A stretch of 64,000 nucleotides of DNA. It comes from Candidatus Microthrix parvicella Bio17-1 (GTDB taxonomy: Bacteria; Actinomycetota; Acidimicrobiia; Acidimicrobiales; Microtrichaceae). The notes beneath the pieces were generated by a model. It was given only the letters and a program-made list of their open reading frames with translations. It did no database searches and was not told where the DNA came from. Positions 1 to 8,369 of the stretch are shown piece after piece (positions within the stretch are counted from its first letter, which is position 1; each line of letters begins with the position of its first letter). The DNA is taken from NCBI RefSeq assembly GCF_000299415.1, contig NZ_AMPG01000001.1, forward strand, positions 806,001 to 870,000, given 5' to 3'. The translations under genes were made by a program, and so were the position numbers.

Positions 1-494
1 GGCCCAAAGCGCGCGACCGCCGCATCCAGATCATCGATTCCACCCAGCGGCTCCACCACGATGGCGGCGTCTCGCAGATCGTCGCCCCAGACGCGCTCGA
101 TCAGCCGGGCATCGTGGTCGCCCTCCACCCACAGACGGCTCGCACGGGCCACCTTGGCCCCACTGTCCGGCGCAGCGATCGACCCGGAGGCGGTTCGCCG
201 CACCGCCGTTGACGTTGGGGTCCGGGAGACCCCGGTCAGCGAGAAGGTTTCGCCGTGCATCGAGAACCCGCCCGCCAGATTGTTCACCCGCCGAGTGCTT
301 CCGCCGCGCAGCCGAAGCACCACCCAGTCGCGGTGCCACTTCTCGACCGTGCCACGCGCGCCTGTAGCACGATGCACCACCTCGTCGGTGGGCGTCACGC
401 TCCGCTGCGGTGGCCCCGCGGCGATGACGTCGTTGCGCGGGTCCAACACGTCACCGGGTACCGGTGCGGATTCGGGGCGGGATCGACGGGCCAT
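1..494 (-). CDS. DUF3097 family protein, C-terminus cut off by window edge
   Basis: Open reading frame running leftward off the window; the ATG is at 494 and 164 residues are visible. The visible part has a basic, Pro-rich N-terminus, a small beta-rich segment (GARGTVEKWHRDWVVLRL, about residues 45-62) and then the characteristic LWVEGDHDARLIERVWGDDLR stretch near residue 122, which matches the actinobacterial DUF3097 family as I remember it. Full-length members are about 270 residues, so roughly 100 residues lie outside. The role is unknown; the WVEG-HDA motif resembles a TOPRIM-like fold (inference). It lies 77 bp downstream of the SDR gene on the same strand and could be co-transcribed. 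Confidence 0.8.
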   Translation of the reverse strand, partial: MARRSRPESAPVPGDVLDPRNDVIAAGPPQRSVTPTDEVVHRATGARGTVEKWHRDWVVLRLRGGSTRRVNNLAGGFSMHGETFSLTGVSRTPTSTAVRRTASGSIAAPDSGAKVARASRLWVEGDHDARLIERVWGDDLRDAAIVVEPLGGIDDLDAAVARFG

Positions 495-571
495 GGTCGC
501 CAAGGTAGAAGAAGGGACGACCCGACTGGCGCATACGCGCTGCCGGTCGGGCCGAACGCAACCGGCCGACC

Positions 572-1489
572 TCAGTAACGCAGGCCCGGGGCCCGCGTGC
601 CAAAGATGTCGATACCAAGTTGGGCGCCCAACTTGGAGGCGTCCCAACGCCTGCCCTTGTTGTTCAGCGTCGGTCCGTCGGCCCAGCCCTTCATCCAGAT
701 GATGTTCTCGGCCACGGCCCTGATCACCTGCCCGTTGACATGGGCCGCCTCGTCAGAGGCCAGCCAGACCACCAGCGGTGACGACACCGACGGATCCATC
801 GGGTTCCACTCGCCCTCGTCAACGTCGTTGGCCTCGATGACGGCGGGTGCGCCGGGCATGGTGGCGGTGATGCGGGTGGCTGCCGCCGGACCCACGCAGT
901 TGACGGTGACGCCCATCTTGGCCAGTTCCAGGCTGAGGGTCTGGGTCATGCCTGCGATGCCCGCCTTGGCGGTGGCGTAGTTGGTTTGGCCAAAGTTGCC
1001 CACCAGGCCCGCACCCGACGTGGTGTTGATGATGCGGCCGCCCACCGGGGCACCGTTGGCCTTGTTGCGCTCCCGCCAGTGGACGGCGGCGTGCTTGGAC
1101 GGAGCCCACGCACCCTTGAGGTGCACGGCGATCACCGAGTCGAAGTCGGCCTCATCCATGTTCCAGATGGCACTGTCCCGCACGATGCCTGCGTTGTTCA
1201 CCAGGATGTCGAGCTGCCCGAAGGTGTCAACCGCCTGGGCAACCATCTCGCCGGCAGCGGCGTAGTCGGCCACGTTGGCATAGTTGGCGGCGGCCTCACC
1301 GCCACGCTCGACGATCAACGCCACCGTGTCGTCGGCCGCCCGGCCGGTGCCTTCGCCGTGCACCGAACTGCCCAGGTCGTTGACCAGCACTTTGGCGCCG
1401 TGCTTGGCCAACTCCAACGCATGGCCGCGGCCGATGCCCTGGCCGGCCCCCGTCACCACTGCCACTTTGCCTTCCAACAACCTGCTCAT
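572..1489 (-). CDS. SDR family NAD(P)-dependent oxidoreductase (multifunctional-enzyme-type 3-hydroxyacyl-CoA dehydrogenase-like)
   Basis: A 305-residue short-chain dehydrogenase. The cofactor motif TGAGQGIG is at residues 13-20, NNAG near 98-101, catalytic Ser158, and YxxxK at Tyr171/Lys175. The N-terminal half (VNDLGSSVHGEG after the Rossmann strand, long C-terminal tail) resembles the dehydrogenase of peroxisomal multifunctional enzyme type 2, so 3-hydroxyacyl-CoA oxidation is the best guess, unproven. I chose ATG 1489 because GAGGAG sits 7 bases upstream; an in-frame ATG at 1504 lacks such a site. A perfect 10-bp inverted repeat lies 25 bp upstream (1511-1531), a copy of the palindrome shared by five units in this window, so the gene is probably repressor-controlled. 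Confidence 0.88.
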   Translation of the reverse strand: MSRLLEGKVAVVTGAGQGIGRGHALELAKHGAKVLVNDLGSSVHGEGTGRAADDTVALIVERGGEAAANYANVADYAAAGEMVAQAVDTFGQLDILVNNAGIVRDSAIWNMDEADFDSVIAVHLKGAWAPSKHAAVHWRERNKANGAPVGGRIINTTSGAGLVGNFGQTNYATAKAGIAGMTQTLSLELAKMGVTVNCVGPAAATRITATMPGAPAVIEANDVDEGEWNPMDPSVSSPLVVWLASDEAAHVNGQVIRAVAENIIWMKGWADGPTLNNKGRRWDASKLGAQLGIDIFGTRAPGLRY

Positions 1490-1510
1490 GCGTGTGCTCC
1501 TCATCGACGA

Positions 1511-1531
1511 AATCTGACGGACCGTCAGATT
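1511..1531. promoter_or_regulatory. Palindromic operator candidate, copy 1 (CTGACG-N3-CGTCAG)
   Basis: Perfect inverted repeat with 10-bp arms and one central base (AATCTGACGG-A-CCGTCAGATT), directly upstream of the SDR start. The core CTGACG-N3-CGTCAG (1514-1528) recurs at four other promoters in the window. Size and symmetry fit a TetR-type operator (inference). Confidence 0.75.
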
Positions 1532-1561
1532 CTAGGGTGAGGGGCTCCAGGCGCTACAGAC

Positions 1562-1653
1562 GAGGCGGGGTCACAGCCGCCGGAGGCGGGGTCACAGCCG
1601 CCGGAGGCGGGGTCACAGCCGCCGGAGGCGGGGTCACAGCCGCCGGAGGCGGA
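1562..1653. repeat. Four tandem 21-bp repeats, each able to form a hairpin
   Basis: Four identical 21-bp units (1562-1582, 1583-1603, 1604-1624, 1625-1645) and a partial fifth. Each junction reads CCGCC-GGA-GGCGG, a GC-rich stem with a 3-base loop. The array lies between coaA and the downstream SDR gene, and the last copies supply the final codons and stop of coaA. Because 21 is a multiple of three, every copy carries the same in-frame stop on the minus strand, so copy-number change would not alter the CoaA end. It may act as a transcription-attenuating or 3'-end-protecting structure; there is no U-tract. Confidence 0.9.
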
Positions 1654-2569
1654 CCCGTTCGACGCGGTGGGCAGGCCCCTTCTCCAAAATCACGTCGGCG
1701 CGCTCCCTGGTGGGCAGAATGTTTTCGGCCAGGTTGGCACCGTTGACGGTGCGCCAGATCCGCCGGGCAGTCGCCTCGGCGTCGGCATCGTCAAGCGTGG
1801 CGTAGGTGGTGAAGTAGCTGTCCGAGGTCTGGAACACGGTCTCGCGCAGCTTGAAGAACCGTTCGACGTACCACTGCTCCACCAACTCCTCCGGCGCGTC
1901 GACGTAGAGCGACGAGTCGAAGAAGTCCGAGACGAACACCACCGGGGTCCCCCGCTCAACCATGGGGGCCTGCAAAACGTTCAGCCCCTCAACAATCACG
2001 ATGTCCGGATCGTGGATCGCTTGCACCTCATCCGGCACGATGTCGTAGCTGACGTGGCTGTAGGTGGGTGTGGTGACCTGGGTATCGCCACTCTTCAGGC
2101 GGCTGAGCAAGTCGATGAGCGCCGCTCGATCGTAACTCTCCGGAAAGCCCTTGCGGTCCATAAGACCGCGCTCGGCCAGCACGGCGTTGGGGTGCAGAAA
2201 GTTGTCGGTGGTGATCAGCGCCACGTTGGGGTGGAGCGGCCACCGGCTGAGTAGGGCCGCCAGCACACGGGCCGTCGTCGACTTGCCGACCGCCACCGAG
2301 CCGGCGACGCCCAAAAGGTAGGGCACCTTGACCGCCGGCGAACCCAGAAAGGTGTCGGTTGCACGAAAAAGCTCCTGCGAGGCGCTGACCCTCAGGCTCA
2401 GCAGCCTCGACAGCGGCAGATATACCTCCTCCACCTCGTGCAGGTCGAGCCGATCGTTGATGCCGCGCAGATCCGCAACGTCAGCCTCGCTCAGGGTCAG
2501 CGGGGTGGCGGCACGCAACCCCGCCCAGGTGTTGCGGTCGAAGCTGCGATAGCGGGACGGAGCGTTCAC
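1634..2569 (-). CDS. coaA: Pantothenate kinase, type I
   Basis: 311 residues, the usual length of bacterial type I CoaA. It phosphorylates pantothenate with ATP, the first and controlling step of coenzyme A synthesis, in the cytoplasm. The Walker A loop [12 protein letters not shown] is at residues 87-98. Other family signatures are [30 protein letters not shown] and [12 protein letters not shown], plus the C-terminal [20 protein letters not shown]. It lies 33 bp downstream of the DUF2505 gene on the same strand. The terminal residues RLRRL and the stop are encoded by the 21-bp tandem repeat, so the extreme C-terminus has been remodelled by repeat expansion. Confidence 0.97.
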   Translation of the reverse strand: MNAPSRYRSFDRNTWAGLRAATPLTLSEADVADLRGINDRLDLHEVEEVYLPLSRLLSLRVSASQELFRATDTFLGSPAVKVPYLLGVAGSVAVGKSTTARVLAALLSRWPLHPNVALITTDNFLHPNAVLAERGLMDRKGFPESYDRAALIDLLSRLKSGDTQVTTPTYSHVSYDIVPDEVQAIHDPDIVIVEGLNVLQAPMVERGTPVVFVSDFFDSSLYVDAPEELVEQWYVERFFKLRETVFQTSDSYFTTYATLDDADAEATARRIWRTVNGANLAENILPTRERADVILEKGPAHRVERVRLRRL

Positions 2570-2602
2570 GCGGCGTTTCGACTGATTGTCAGGTCGGACC
2601 GG

Positions 2603-3097
2603 TCAGGCCTGTGCAAGCCAGGCGTCACCGGCGGCGAATTCGGCGTTGAGCTGCTTCTCCAGCTCGCCTTTGGACGCCTTGGCGATCTTGTCGCCGATCA
2701 GCGGCACCTTCACCGAAACGTCGATTTCCACCTCGTAGTGCGTGGTGCCGTCGTCGTTGGCGGTCAGGCTGGTGGTGCCCTTGGTCCGCTGGGGCACGCC
2801 GTCCATCTGGACCGCGAAATGTCCGCCGTAGGTGCCGTCGCCGTGGTCCTTCCACACGTCGTCGGTGGTCACGGTTGGGCTGGAGGGCAGCACCTTCTTG
2901 GCGATCGAGGGGACGTCAAGGTCGGTGACCCGCTTGATCACCATGCGCAGCCCATCATCGGAGGACTCCTCTTCGATCACCTCGATGTCGCGGTGTCCCA
3001 TCGCCTCAAATTTCGCCACGTGGGCGGCCGGGTCTGAGAACATCGCCCAGACCTCGTCGATGGGATGGTCGAAGTCGTGGGTCATGGTCATCTTCAC
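2603..3097 (-). CDS. DUF2505 / SRPBCC-fold protein
   Basis: 164 residues matching the actinobacterial DUF2505 family, a START/SRPBCC-like helix-grip fold that binds hydrophobic ligands. Visible traits are the N-terminal MTHDFDHPIDEVWAMFSDPAA segment typical of the fold, alternating beta strands in the middle, and a C-terminal amphipathic helix (AKASKGELEKQLNAEFAAGDAWL). The start is GTG 3097 with AGGAG upstream; an ATG two codons in is possible. It leads the leftward group DUF2505-coaA. The ligand is unknown. Confidence 0.8.
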   Translation of the reverse strand: MKMTMTHDFDHPIDEVWAMFSDPAAHVAKFEAMGHRDIEVIEEESSDDGLRMVIKRVTDLDVPSIAKKVLPSSPTVTTDDVWKDHGDGTYGGHFAVQMDGVPQRTKGTTSLTANDDGTTHYEVEIDVSVKVPLIGDKIAKASKGELEKQLNAEFAAGDAWLAQA

Positions 3098-3245
3098 GGT
3101 GCTGTGGCTCCTGACCCCACCGAGGTGGGTGTGGTGTCGTGCGACACCCGAGAGCGTAGGTCACAGGCCCACCCCCTCAGCGATTGAGCCCTGACCAATC
3201 GCGTGATCGGGATTGAACCTCCCCGAACCTGGGTATGTCGCTGAC

Positions 3246-3707
3246 ATGACCACCACCTCGTCCAACCCGGCATCCTCCACACAGACCCCAATCGGAACGC
3301 GGGCCGAGAACGTCGCCAAGCACGACGACGTCATCGCCTCCACCAAAGCGTCCGAGCACAGCCTCGAGCGCTCGCCGCAGGACGTGGCGGTGAACACCTA
3401 CCGAACCGACGGCGCCTACGTGATCGTGGCGCCTGTGCCCGGGGTCAGCCCTGAGGACGTCAACGTCGAGCTTCGGGACGGCACGGTGCGATTCTGGACT
3501 CACGTGCGTTCCGAACCCACCCGCACCTACGACCTGCACGAATGGCACTATGGCGGCTACGAGCGCACCGTCGACGTACCCAACGGGTTCGGTGCGTCGG
3601 TGTCCGCCAGCCTCGGCCACGGGCAACTGGCCATCCGTGTGACCACCGGTGAGTTCGGGGGCGAGGCCGTCGTCGTCGCCACGGCCGGCGCACCCTCCAA
3701 CGACTAG
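3246..3707 (+). CDS. Hsp20/alpha-crystallin family small heat-shock protein
   Basis: A 153-residue protein with a low-complexity Ser/Thr-rich N-terminus and an alpha-crystallin-like domain (about residues 48-140). The domain contains the strand pair AYVIVAPVPGVSPEDVNVEL, the family's loop P-G-V-x-x-E-D-v, and a later strand pair YERTVDVPNGF and GQLAIRV. Such proteins bind unfolding polypeptides without ATP. I chose ATG 3246; an in-frame TTG at 3213 would add 11 unlikely residues. It is monocistronic and ends 2 bp before the convergent cyclase gene. No CIRCE or HAIR-type element was seen upstream. Confidence 0.75.
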   Translation: MTTTSSNPASSTQTPIGTRAENVAKHDDVIASTKASEHSLERSPQDVAVNTYRTDGAYVIVAPVPGVSPEDVNVELRDGTVRFWTHVRSEPTRTYDLHEWHYGGYERTVDVPNGFGASVSASLGHGQLAIRVTTGEFGGEAVVVATAGAPSND

Positions 3708-3709
3708 CG

Positions 3710-4669
3710 CTACCTGAGGGCCACCGGCGCAACCGGGGTGGAGGTGGCACCCACCAACGGCTCGGGCACGGCGGTCAGCTGGGCGGTCGCCGGGCGATCG
3801 GGATGCGCATCGCAGTGGTCGGCAAGTTCCTCAAGGTTCCAGTTTTGTCCCTGCATCAGCCCGAGGTCGCGCAGGCACAGCAGGTGGACGGCCAGCAGAT
3901 CGTCCCAGTTACCGGTCTCTGGGGGAAACACCTCGTGGCTGTAGGTGTCGGTGAACACCCCGGCCACGTCGTGGGACGCAAACCAGTCCACGCAGCTCAC
4001 CCCGATACCCGGCAGCTTCCAGTCCTTGCCCACGGCATACCGGCGACGGTCGCCGTTCAGATAGTGGCGCACATCACCGGTGCGCACCAGCAACACGTCG
4101 CCGGGCTCGGGGGTGACACGAGCTCGCTCCATGGCGGCATCGAGCACGGCGCCGGTGACCGGCTGCCCCGGATCCATGAACTCGATCTCCAAGGTGCGGG
4201 GCACATCGACGAGAATCGCCCGGGTGCTGATCGGTCGCAGTTGCTCGGCGCCACACCAGGTAGCACCGGAGGCGGCGCCGATCGTGTCGGTCGACCGGCC
4301 GTTGTAGAGCAGCCCGTCGTAGGCCACGTGCGACAGTGCGTCCATGTGGGTTCCGGCCGAGGTCGACATGGTCAGCTGATCGTCGCATCCGGTCCAGATG
4401 CCGGGTGCCATCGGGTCTCGTTCGTTCATCGTCGTGAACGTCAGCACGGCGTTCAGACGCCCTGCCGGTTGGCCGATCTGCACACCTTTGCCCTCACCCA
4501 ACAGGGGCAGCGCCAGCGGGATTGCCGTGCCGTCCACCACGCTCTCGGCGCCTCGCCGGGCCGCTTCGGGTGTCAACAGGTTGCCGGTTCCCCTCTGGTC
4601 GTCATCGCCCCAACGACCCCAGTTGGAGATCCTCTGGGCCAGTTCGCGCAGCTCCTCGGAGAACGCCAT
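3710..4669 (-). CDS. Cyclase family protein (kynurenine formamidase-like hydrolase)
   Basis: 319 residues of the cyclase/KynB-like fold. The metal-binding signature AGTHMDALSHV sits around residue 105 (family H-G-T-H-x-D-A-x-x-H), with the later YSHEVFPPETGNWDDLLAVH segment carrying a further conserved His/Glu. Members hydrolyse amides or cyclise substrates in aromatic and polyketide pathways; the substrate here is unknown. ATG 4669 is chosen because AAGGGAG lies just upstream; an extension to 4759 would overlap the alcohol dehydrogenase gene. It follows that gene by 64 bp on the same strand, so the two may form one catabolic operon. Confidence 0.82.
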   Translation of the reverse strand: MAFSEELRELAQRISNWGRWGDDDQRGTGNLLTPEAARRGAESVVDGTAIPLALPLLGEGKGVQIGQPAGRLNAVLTFTTMNERDPMAPGIWTGCDDQLTMSTSAGTHMDALSHVAYDGLLYNGRSTDTIGAASGATWCGAEQLRPISTRAILVDVPRTLEIEFMDPGQPVTGAVLDAAMERARVTPEPGDVLLVRTGDVRHYLNGDRRRYAVGKDWKLPGIGVSCVDWFASHDVAGVFTDTYSHEVFPPETGNWDDLLAVHLLCLRDLGLMQGQNWNLEELADHCDAHPDRPATAQLTAVPEPLVGATSTPVAPVALR

Positions 4670-4733
4670 CAGGTCACACTCCCTTGGCCCACAGCCCCGG
4701 GGGCGGAGGGCCGTCGTCGCCGGTGCACTTGGT

Positions 4734-5825
4734 TCAACCCGACACCGACAACACGCCACGGGCCAACTTGCCCTCGTGCAGTTCGTCGAGCGCCTTGTTG
4801 AAGTCCTCCAGCGGATACGTGGCGCTGACCAGCTCGTCCAGCTTCAGGCGACCCGCCTGGTAGAGGCGAATCAGCATGGGGATGTCGTAGGCGGGACGGG
4901 ACGAGCCGTAACGGCAGCCGGTGATCGACTTGTCGTTGTACATGGTGTTCACTACAAAGCTCGCTTCGGCACCCATCTTGGGCACACCCACCATCACCAC
5001 GGTTCCGCCGAAGTCCAACATGTCGGTGGATTGACGGATCAACGCGGTCGAGCCCACGCATTCGAACACGTAATTGACGCCGTTGGGGCGGATCTCCCTG
5101 ATGGCCTCGACCAGGTCGACGCCCTCACCCGCGCAGATGAAGTGGGTGGCGCCGAACTCGCGGGCCAACTGTTCCTTGGCGGGGTTGGTGTCCACCGCAA
5201 TGATCGGCAGCGCATCGGACAGCGCCAGACCCTGCACCACGTTGAGGCCGATGCCACCGACGCCGATGACAACCGCCGACTCGCCGTGGCTGACCTTGGC
5301 CCGGTTGATCACGGCACCCACACCGGTGATCACGCCACAGCCAACCAGCGACGCAGAGGTCAGCGGCATCTCCTTCGGGATGGCGATGGCCGACGTGGCC
5401 TTCACCACCGTCTCCTCGACGAAGGCCGACGTGTTGGCGAATTGAAATGCCTTCTGACCTCCGACCGTGAACGGTCGACCGAGTCGACCGGCGTTGGCCC
5501 GGCAAAACGTCGGCTTGCCCCGGGCGCATTCCGCGCATGTGCCGCAGTTGCCAAGCGTGCTCAGCACCACGTGATCGCCCTCGGCCAGGTTGGTGACGTC
5601 AGGGGCAACGCCCACGACGACACCGGCACCCTCGTGCCCCAGCACCACCGGCGGTGGAAACTGGATCGTTCCGTCGATCACCGACACGTCGCTGTGACAC
5701 AACCCGGCCGCTTCGATTCGCACCCGAACCTCACCGGCGCGCAGGTCGCGAAGTTCGATGTCATCGCGAACCGACGCCTTGGCACCGTCGAACACGATGC
5801 CTCTCAACTGACCGCTGCCGTTCAT
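4734..5825 (-). CDS. Zinc-dependent alcohol dehydrogenase (MDR superfamily, class III/NDMA-type-like)
   Basis: 363 residues of medium-chain dehydrogenase. Catalytic-zinc residues lie in GLCHSDVS and GHEGAGVV, and the structural-zinc quartet C-x2-C-x2-C-x7-C in NCGTCAECARGKPTFC. The nucleotide motif is VIGVGGIGLNVVQG and the closing segment GGTVVMVGVPKMG. It oxidises primary alcohols or hydroxyacyl intermediates with NAD; the substrate is unknown. An in-frame ATG at 5843 is also possible. The leader contains a 28-bp perfect palindrome (5854-5881) immediately followed by the shared operator-like palindrome (5885-5899), suggesting two layers of control. Confidence 0.9.
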   Translation of the reverse strand: MNGSGQLRGIVFDGAKASVRDDIELRDLRAGEVRVRIEAAGLCHSDVSVIDGTIQFPPPVVLGHEGAGVVVGVAPDVTNLAEGDHVVLSTLGNCGTCAECARGKPTFCRANAGRLGRPFTVGGQKAFQFANTSAFVEETVVKATSAIAIPKEMPLTSASLVGCGVITGVGAVINRAKVSHGESAVVIGVGGIGLNVVQGLALSDALPIIAVDTNPAKEQLAREFGATHFICAGEGVDLVEAIREIRPNGVNYVFECVGSTALIRQSTDMLDFGGTVVMVGVPKMGAEASFVVNTMYNDKSITGCRYGSSRPAYDIPMLIRLYQAGRLKLDELVSATYPLEDFNKALDELHEGKLARGVLSVSG

Positions 5826-5853
5826 ATCCCCACTGCCCTTCATCTGCGATGGT

Positions 5854-5881
5854 CGCTTCGGGGCGTCGACGCCCCGAAGCG
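5854..5881. promoter_or_regulatory. 28-bp perfect palindrome in the alcohol dehydrogenase leader
   Basis: Both arms (CGCTTCGGGGCGTC and its complement) match over all 14 bases around a TCGA centre. It lies between the operator candidate at 5885-5899 and the gene start, so it would be in the 5' untranslated RNA or overlap the promoter. As RNA it forms a very stable hairpin; as DNA it could be a second operator. There is no U-run, so a simple terminator is unlikely. Confidence 0.7.
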
Positions 5882-5884
5882 TTC

Positions 5885-5899
5885 CTGACGATGCGTCAG
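5885..5899. promoter_or_regulatory. Palindromic operator candidate, copy 2
   Basis: CTGACG-ATG-CGTCAG, followed by AAACT as at other copies. It is 60 bp upstream of the chosen alcohol dehydrogenase start and has the same spacing and arms as the copies near 1514, 14121, 27941 and 41806. Confidence 0.72.
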
Positions 5900-5927
5900 A
5901 AACTAACCGATCATCTGCCCATGGCGT

Positions 5928-6647
5928 TCAACGACCAAGACGGGGCGCCACCAGCACCTCGGCGTACAACGCCGCCTTCAAGGCCTTCAAAACGGCGGGT
6001 GCCTTTCCGACTCCCTCACCAGCCAGTTCGCAAGCTCGACGCTCCGTCTCTTCGAGTTCGGCCACCTCCTCGACGATGCCTGCGGCCACCGCTTCGGCAG
6101 CGCCGAACCGGTGCCCGGTGGTGATGGCCCGATGGGCCGCCTGAGGTGTCATCCGGGCCCGAACCAGCGCCAACTGGAACGGCTGGAACTCGAGCCCCAG
6201 GTCCACCTCCGGCAGACAGAACCAGCCGCGGTCGGCGCGCATCACACGCTGATCGTGGGCCAGGGCCAGCATGGCCCCGTAACCAAAGGCGTGGCCCGAT
6301 ATCGCAGCAACGGTGGCTCCGGGGTAGGTCAGGACCCGAGCCAGGAGGTCCAACGACCGCTCGACCTCAAACTCCATCGCGTGTTGCTCGAGCCCTGCCA
6401 GGAATTCAAGGTCATAGCCCGTGCAGTAGGCCCGCTGAGAACCGACCGTGACCAGAGCCGGTGGCACCTCGGCCGCCTCCAACCGATCGAGTAGGGCCAA
6501 CACGGCATCCAACACCGAGCCGTCAACCGTGTTCAGGCCATCCCCCAGGCGGAGCACCGCGACGCCGTCCGACTCCGACAGCGTCACCGAACCCCAGGGT
6601 TGTTCCGACTGCTTCTGGAGGTCCGACCCGCCGGCGTGTTGGTTCAT
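5928..6647 (-). CDS. Enoyl-CoA hydratase/isomerase family protein
   Basis: 239 residues of crotonase fold. Oxyanion-hole segments are recognisable: SQRAYCTGYDLEFLAGL (about residue 73) and ISGHAFGYGAMLALAHD (about residue 117). The usual catalytic Glu of hydratases is not obvious; the pattern LPEVDLGLEF resembles delta3,delta2-enoyl-CoA isomerases of the PECI type, so isomerisation of unsaturated acyl-CoA is more likely than hydration (inference). ATG 6647 is preferred over 6665. It is encoded upstream of and in the same direction as the alcohol dehydrogenase, separated by the regulatory palindromes, and is divergent from the PI-PLC-like gene. Confidence 0.8.
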   Translation of the reverse strand: MNQHAGGSDLQKQSEQPWGSVTLSESDGVAVLRLGDGLNTVDGSVLDAVLALLDRLEAAEVPPALVTVGSQRAYCTGYDLEFLAGLEQHAMEFEVERSLDLLARVLTYPGATVAAISGHAFGYGAMLALAHDQRVMRADRGWFCLPEVDLGLEFQPFQLALVRARMTPQAAHRAITTGHRFGAAEAVAAGIVEEVAELEETERRACELAGEGVGKAPAVLKALKAALYAEVLVAPRLGR

Positions 6648-6778
6648 CACCTCAGTGTGACGCACAGCAAATCAGTCCGGGGGCACAGGGCCTGCCGACG
6701 TTTCATCATGTGCGCCGCGTCACACAGCGGTACGGTGTCGATGGAATCATGCTCCCATCGGGAGAGGTCGGAGGGACC

Positions 6779-8353
6779 GTGTCGCATCGCAAGCTTGTAC
6801 GCCACCGGGTAACGGCGGCGCTCGCCGCCGCTGCGATCTTCATTCCGTTGGCGTCCACCAACGTCGGCGCCTCCCCATCCCAAGACCCGTCCGCCCCTTC
6901 GACGCCGCCCACTCAGGACGATCTGAAGCTCAACCAGTTGCAGTTTCTGGGCACTCACAACAGCTACCACCTGCCCCCCGACAAAGGCCTGTACGACTTC
7001 GCCAAGACGGTGGCGCCCGACGGTCTGAACCCGAATGAACTGCTGTACGAACACGCGCCGCTTCCTGACCAGTTCTCAAACGAGGGCATCCGCCAGATCG
7101 AGCTTGACGTGTCGGCCGACCCCGACGGCGGCCGATTCGCCAATCCGGCAGCAAACATCCTCCAGGGGGTTCCGCCGTACAACGCCGACTACACCGTCTG
7201 GGATCCGCCCGAGCTGATGGAGCCCGGCACCAAGGTGCTGCACATTCCCGACTTCGATATGCGCACCACCTGCGTGCTCCTGACCCAGTGCCTCGAACAG
7301 ATCAAGACCTGGTCCAAGGGTCACCCCGGTCACTTCCCAATCGCCGTGCTGATGGAACTGAAGGACGAAGAAATCTCGGGTGACTTCCCCATCGACCTGG
7401 TGACACCGCTCCCCTACACCGCCGAGCGCCTCAACGACCTGGACGCCGAGATTCGTTCGGTGTTCAACGACGACGAGATCTTCACCCCGGACGACCTGCG
7501 CGGTGACGCCGCCACGCTGCCCGAGGTGGTCACCGGTTCTGGCTGGCCCGACATGGCTGCCATGCGGGGTCAAACCATGTTCCTCATGGACAACGGCGGC
7601 GCCATCGCCGAGCGCTACAAGGAGGGTCATCCCGCGCTTGAAGGACGGGTGATGTTCACGTCCGGCACACCCGGCCAGCCCGATGCGGCGTTTGTGAAGC
7701 TCAACGACCCATTCAGCGACGCCCAGGCCATCACTGACGCAGTCGAGGCCGGTTACGTGGTTCGAACCCGGGCCGACACGCCGATCAGTCAGGCCCAGTC
7801 GGGCGACACGGCCATGCAGCGGGCGGCATTCGCCTCCGGCGCGCAATGGGTGTCCACCGACTATCCGGTGCCGGGCCTCACCGAACTGCTCGGCACGTAC
7901 GGTCTGCCGTTCGCCGATTACGTGTCGCCGCTGCCGCCCAACGAGTCCCCGCCGGGTGAATCTTCCGCGGCACTTCGTTCGCCGCTCTCGTTCAACGCCA
8001 AGGCCGCTGGGCCCGACCGGGTCGCCCGCTGCAATCCGGTGAGCGCACCAGCGTTCTGTTACGACGTGGCGCTGACCGAGCCGGAGCCACCTGCGCCGCC
8101 CCCGACCCCCACTCCGCCCACGGAATCGCCGTCGACCCCCAACGGCCCGTCCAGCAACAACGGCCCGTCCAGCAACAACGGCCCCGCGGGTACAGGCAAC
8201 GGCCCAGGCGCCAGCGGCCCGGGTAGCGCCGGCAACGGGCCCGGCAGCGCCGGCAATGGTCCGGGTGGTGGCGGCAACGGTCCGGGTGGTGGGCCGGGGT
8301 CCGGCGGACGCGCCCCTGGAGTCACCCCCCTGGCCCCTTCGTTCACCGGCTAA
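6779..8353 (+). CDS. Secreted PI-PLC-like phosphodiesterase with low-complexity tail ending in PSFTG
   Basis: 524 residues from GTG 6779, which has GGAGGG three bases upstream. A signal peptide (HRK start, then AALAAAAIFIPLASTNVGAS) is followed by a calcium-dependent phosphatidylinositol-phospholipase-C-like TIM barrel. It shows QFLGTHNSYH with the first catalytic His (about residue 58), RQIELDVSAD, HIPDFDM, VLMELKDEE and the closing ASGAQWVSTDYP. Members cleave phosphodiester head groups outside the cell. From about residue 440 the chain becomes a Pro/Gly/Asn/Ser linker with repeated NGPSS and NGPGS units, ending exactly in APSFTG. The same PSFTG ending occurs on the unrelated repeat protein at 55019, suggesting a surface-sorting tail. 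Confidence 0.85.
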   Translation: MSHRKLVRHRVTAALAAAAIFIPLASTNVGASPSQDPSAPSTPPTQDDLKLNQLQFLGTHNSYHLPPDKGLYDFAKTVAPDGLNPNELLYEHAPLPDQFSNEGIRQIELDVSADPDGGRFANPAANILQGVPPYNADYTVWDPPELMEPGTKVLHIPDFDMRTTCVLLTQCLEQIKTWSKGHPGHFPIAVLMELKDEEISGDFPIDLVTPLPYTAERLNDLDAEIRSVFNDDEIFTPDDLRGDAATLPEVVTGSGWPDMAAMRGQTMFLMDNGGAIAERYKEGHPALEGRVMFTSGTPGQPDAAFVKLNDPFSDAQAITDAVEAGYVVRTRADTPISQAQSGDTAMQRAAFASGAQWVSTDYPVPGLTELLGTYGLPFADYVSPLPPNESPPGESSAALRSPLSFNAKAAGPDRVARCNPVSAPAFCYDVALTEPEPPAPPPTPTPPTESPSTPNGPSSNNGPSSNNGPAGTGNGPGASGPGSAGNGPGSAGNGPGGGGNGPGGGPGSGGRAPGVTPLAPSFTG

Positions 8354-8369
8354 GGGTTCAGCCTCGGGG

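Noticed and set aside
1562-1653. CRISPR-like tandem repeats
   Set aside because: Units are contiguous with no spacers and there are no cas genes in the window.
4398-5888. Long open frame on the plus strand opposite the alcohol dehydrogenase and cyclase genes
   Set aside because: It mirrors the codon bias of the minus-strand genes, whose protein motifs (zinc Cys set, nucleotide loop) are unmistakable; the plus-strand translation is His/Arg-rich without domains.
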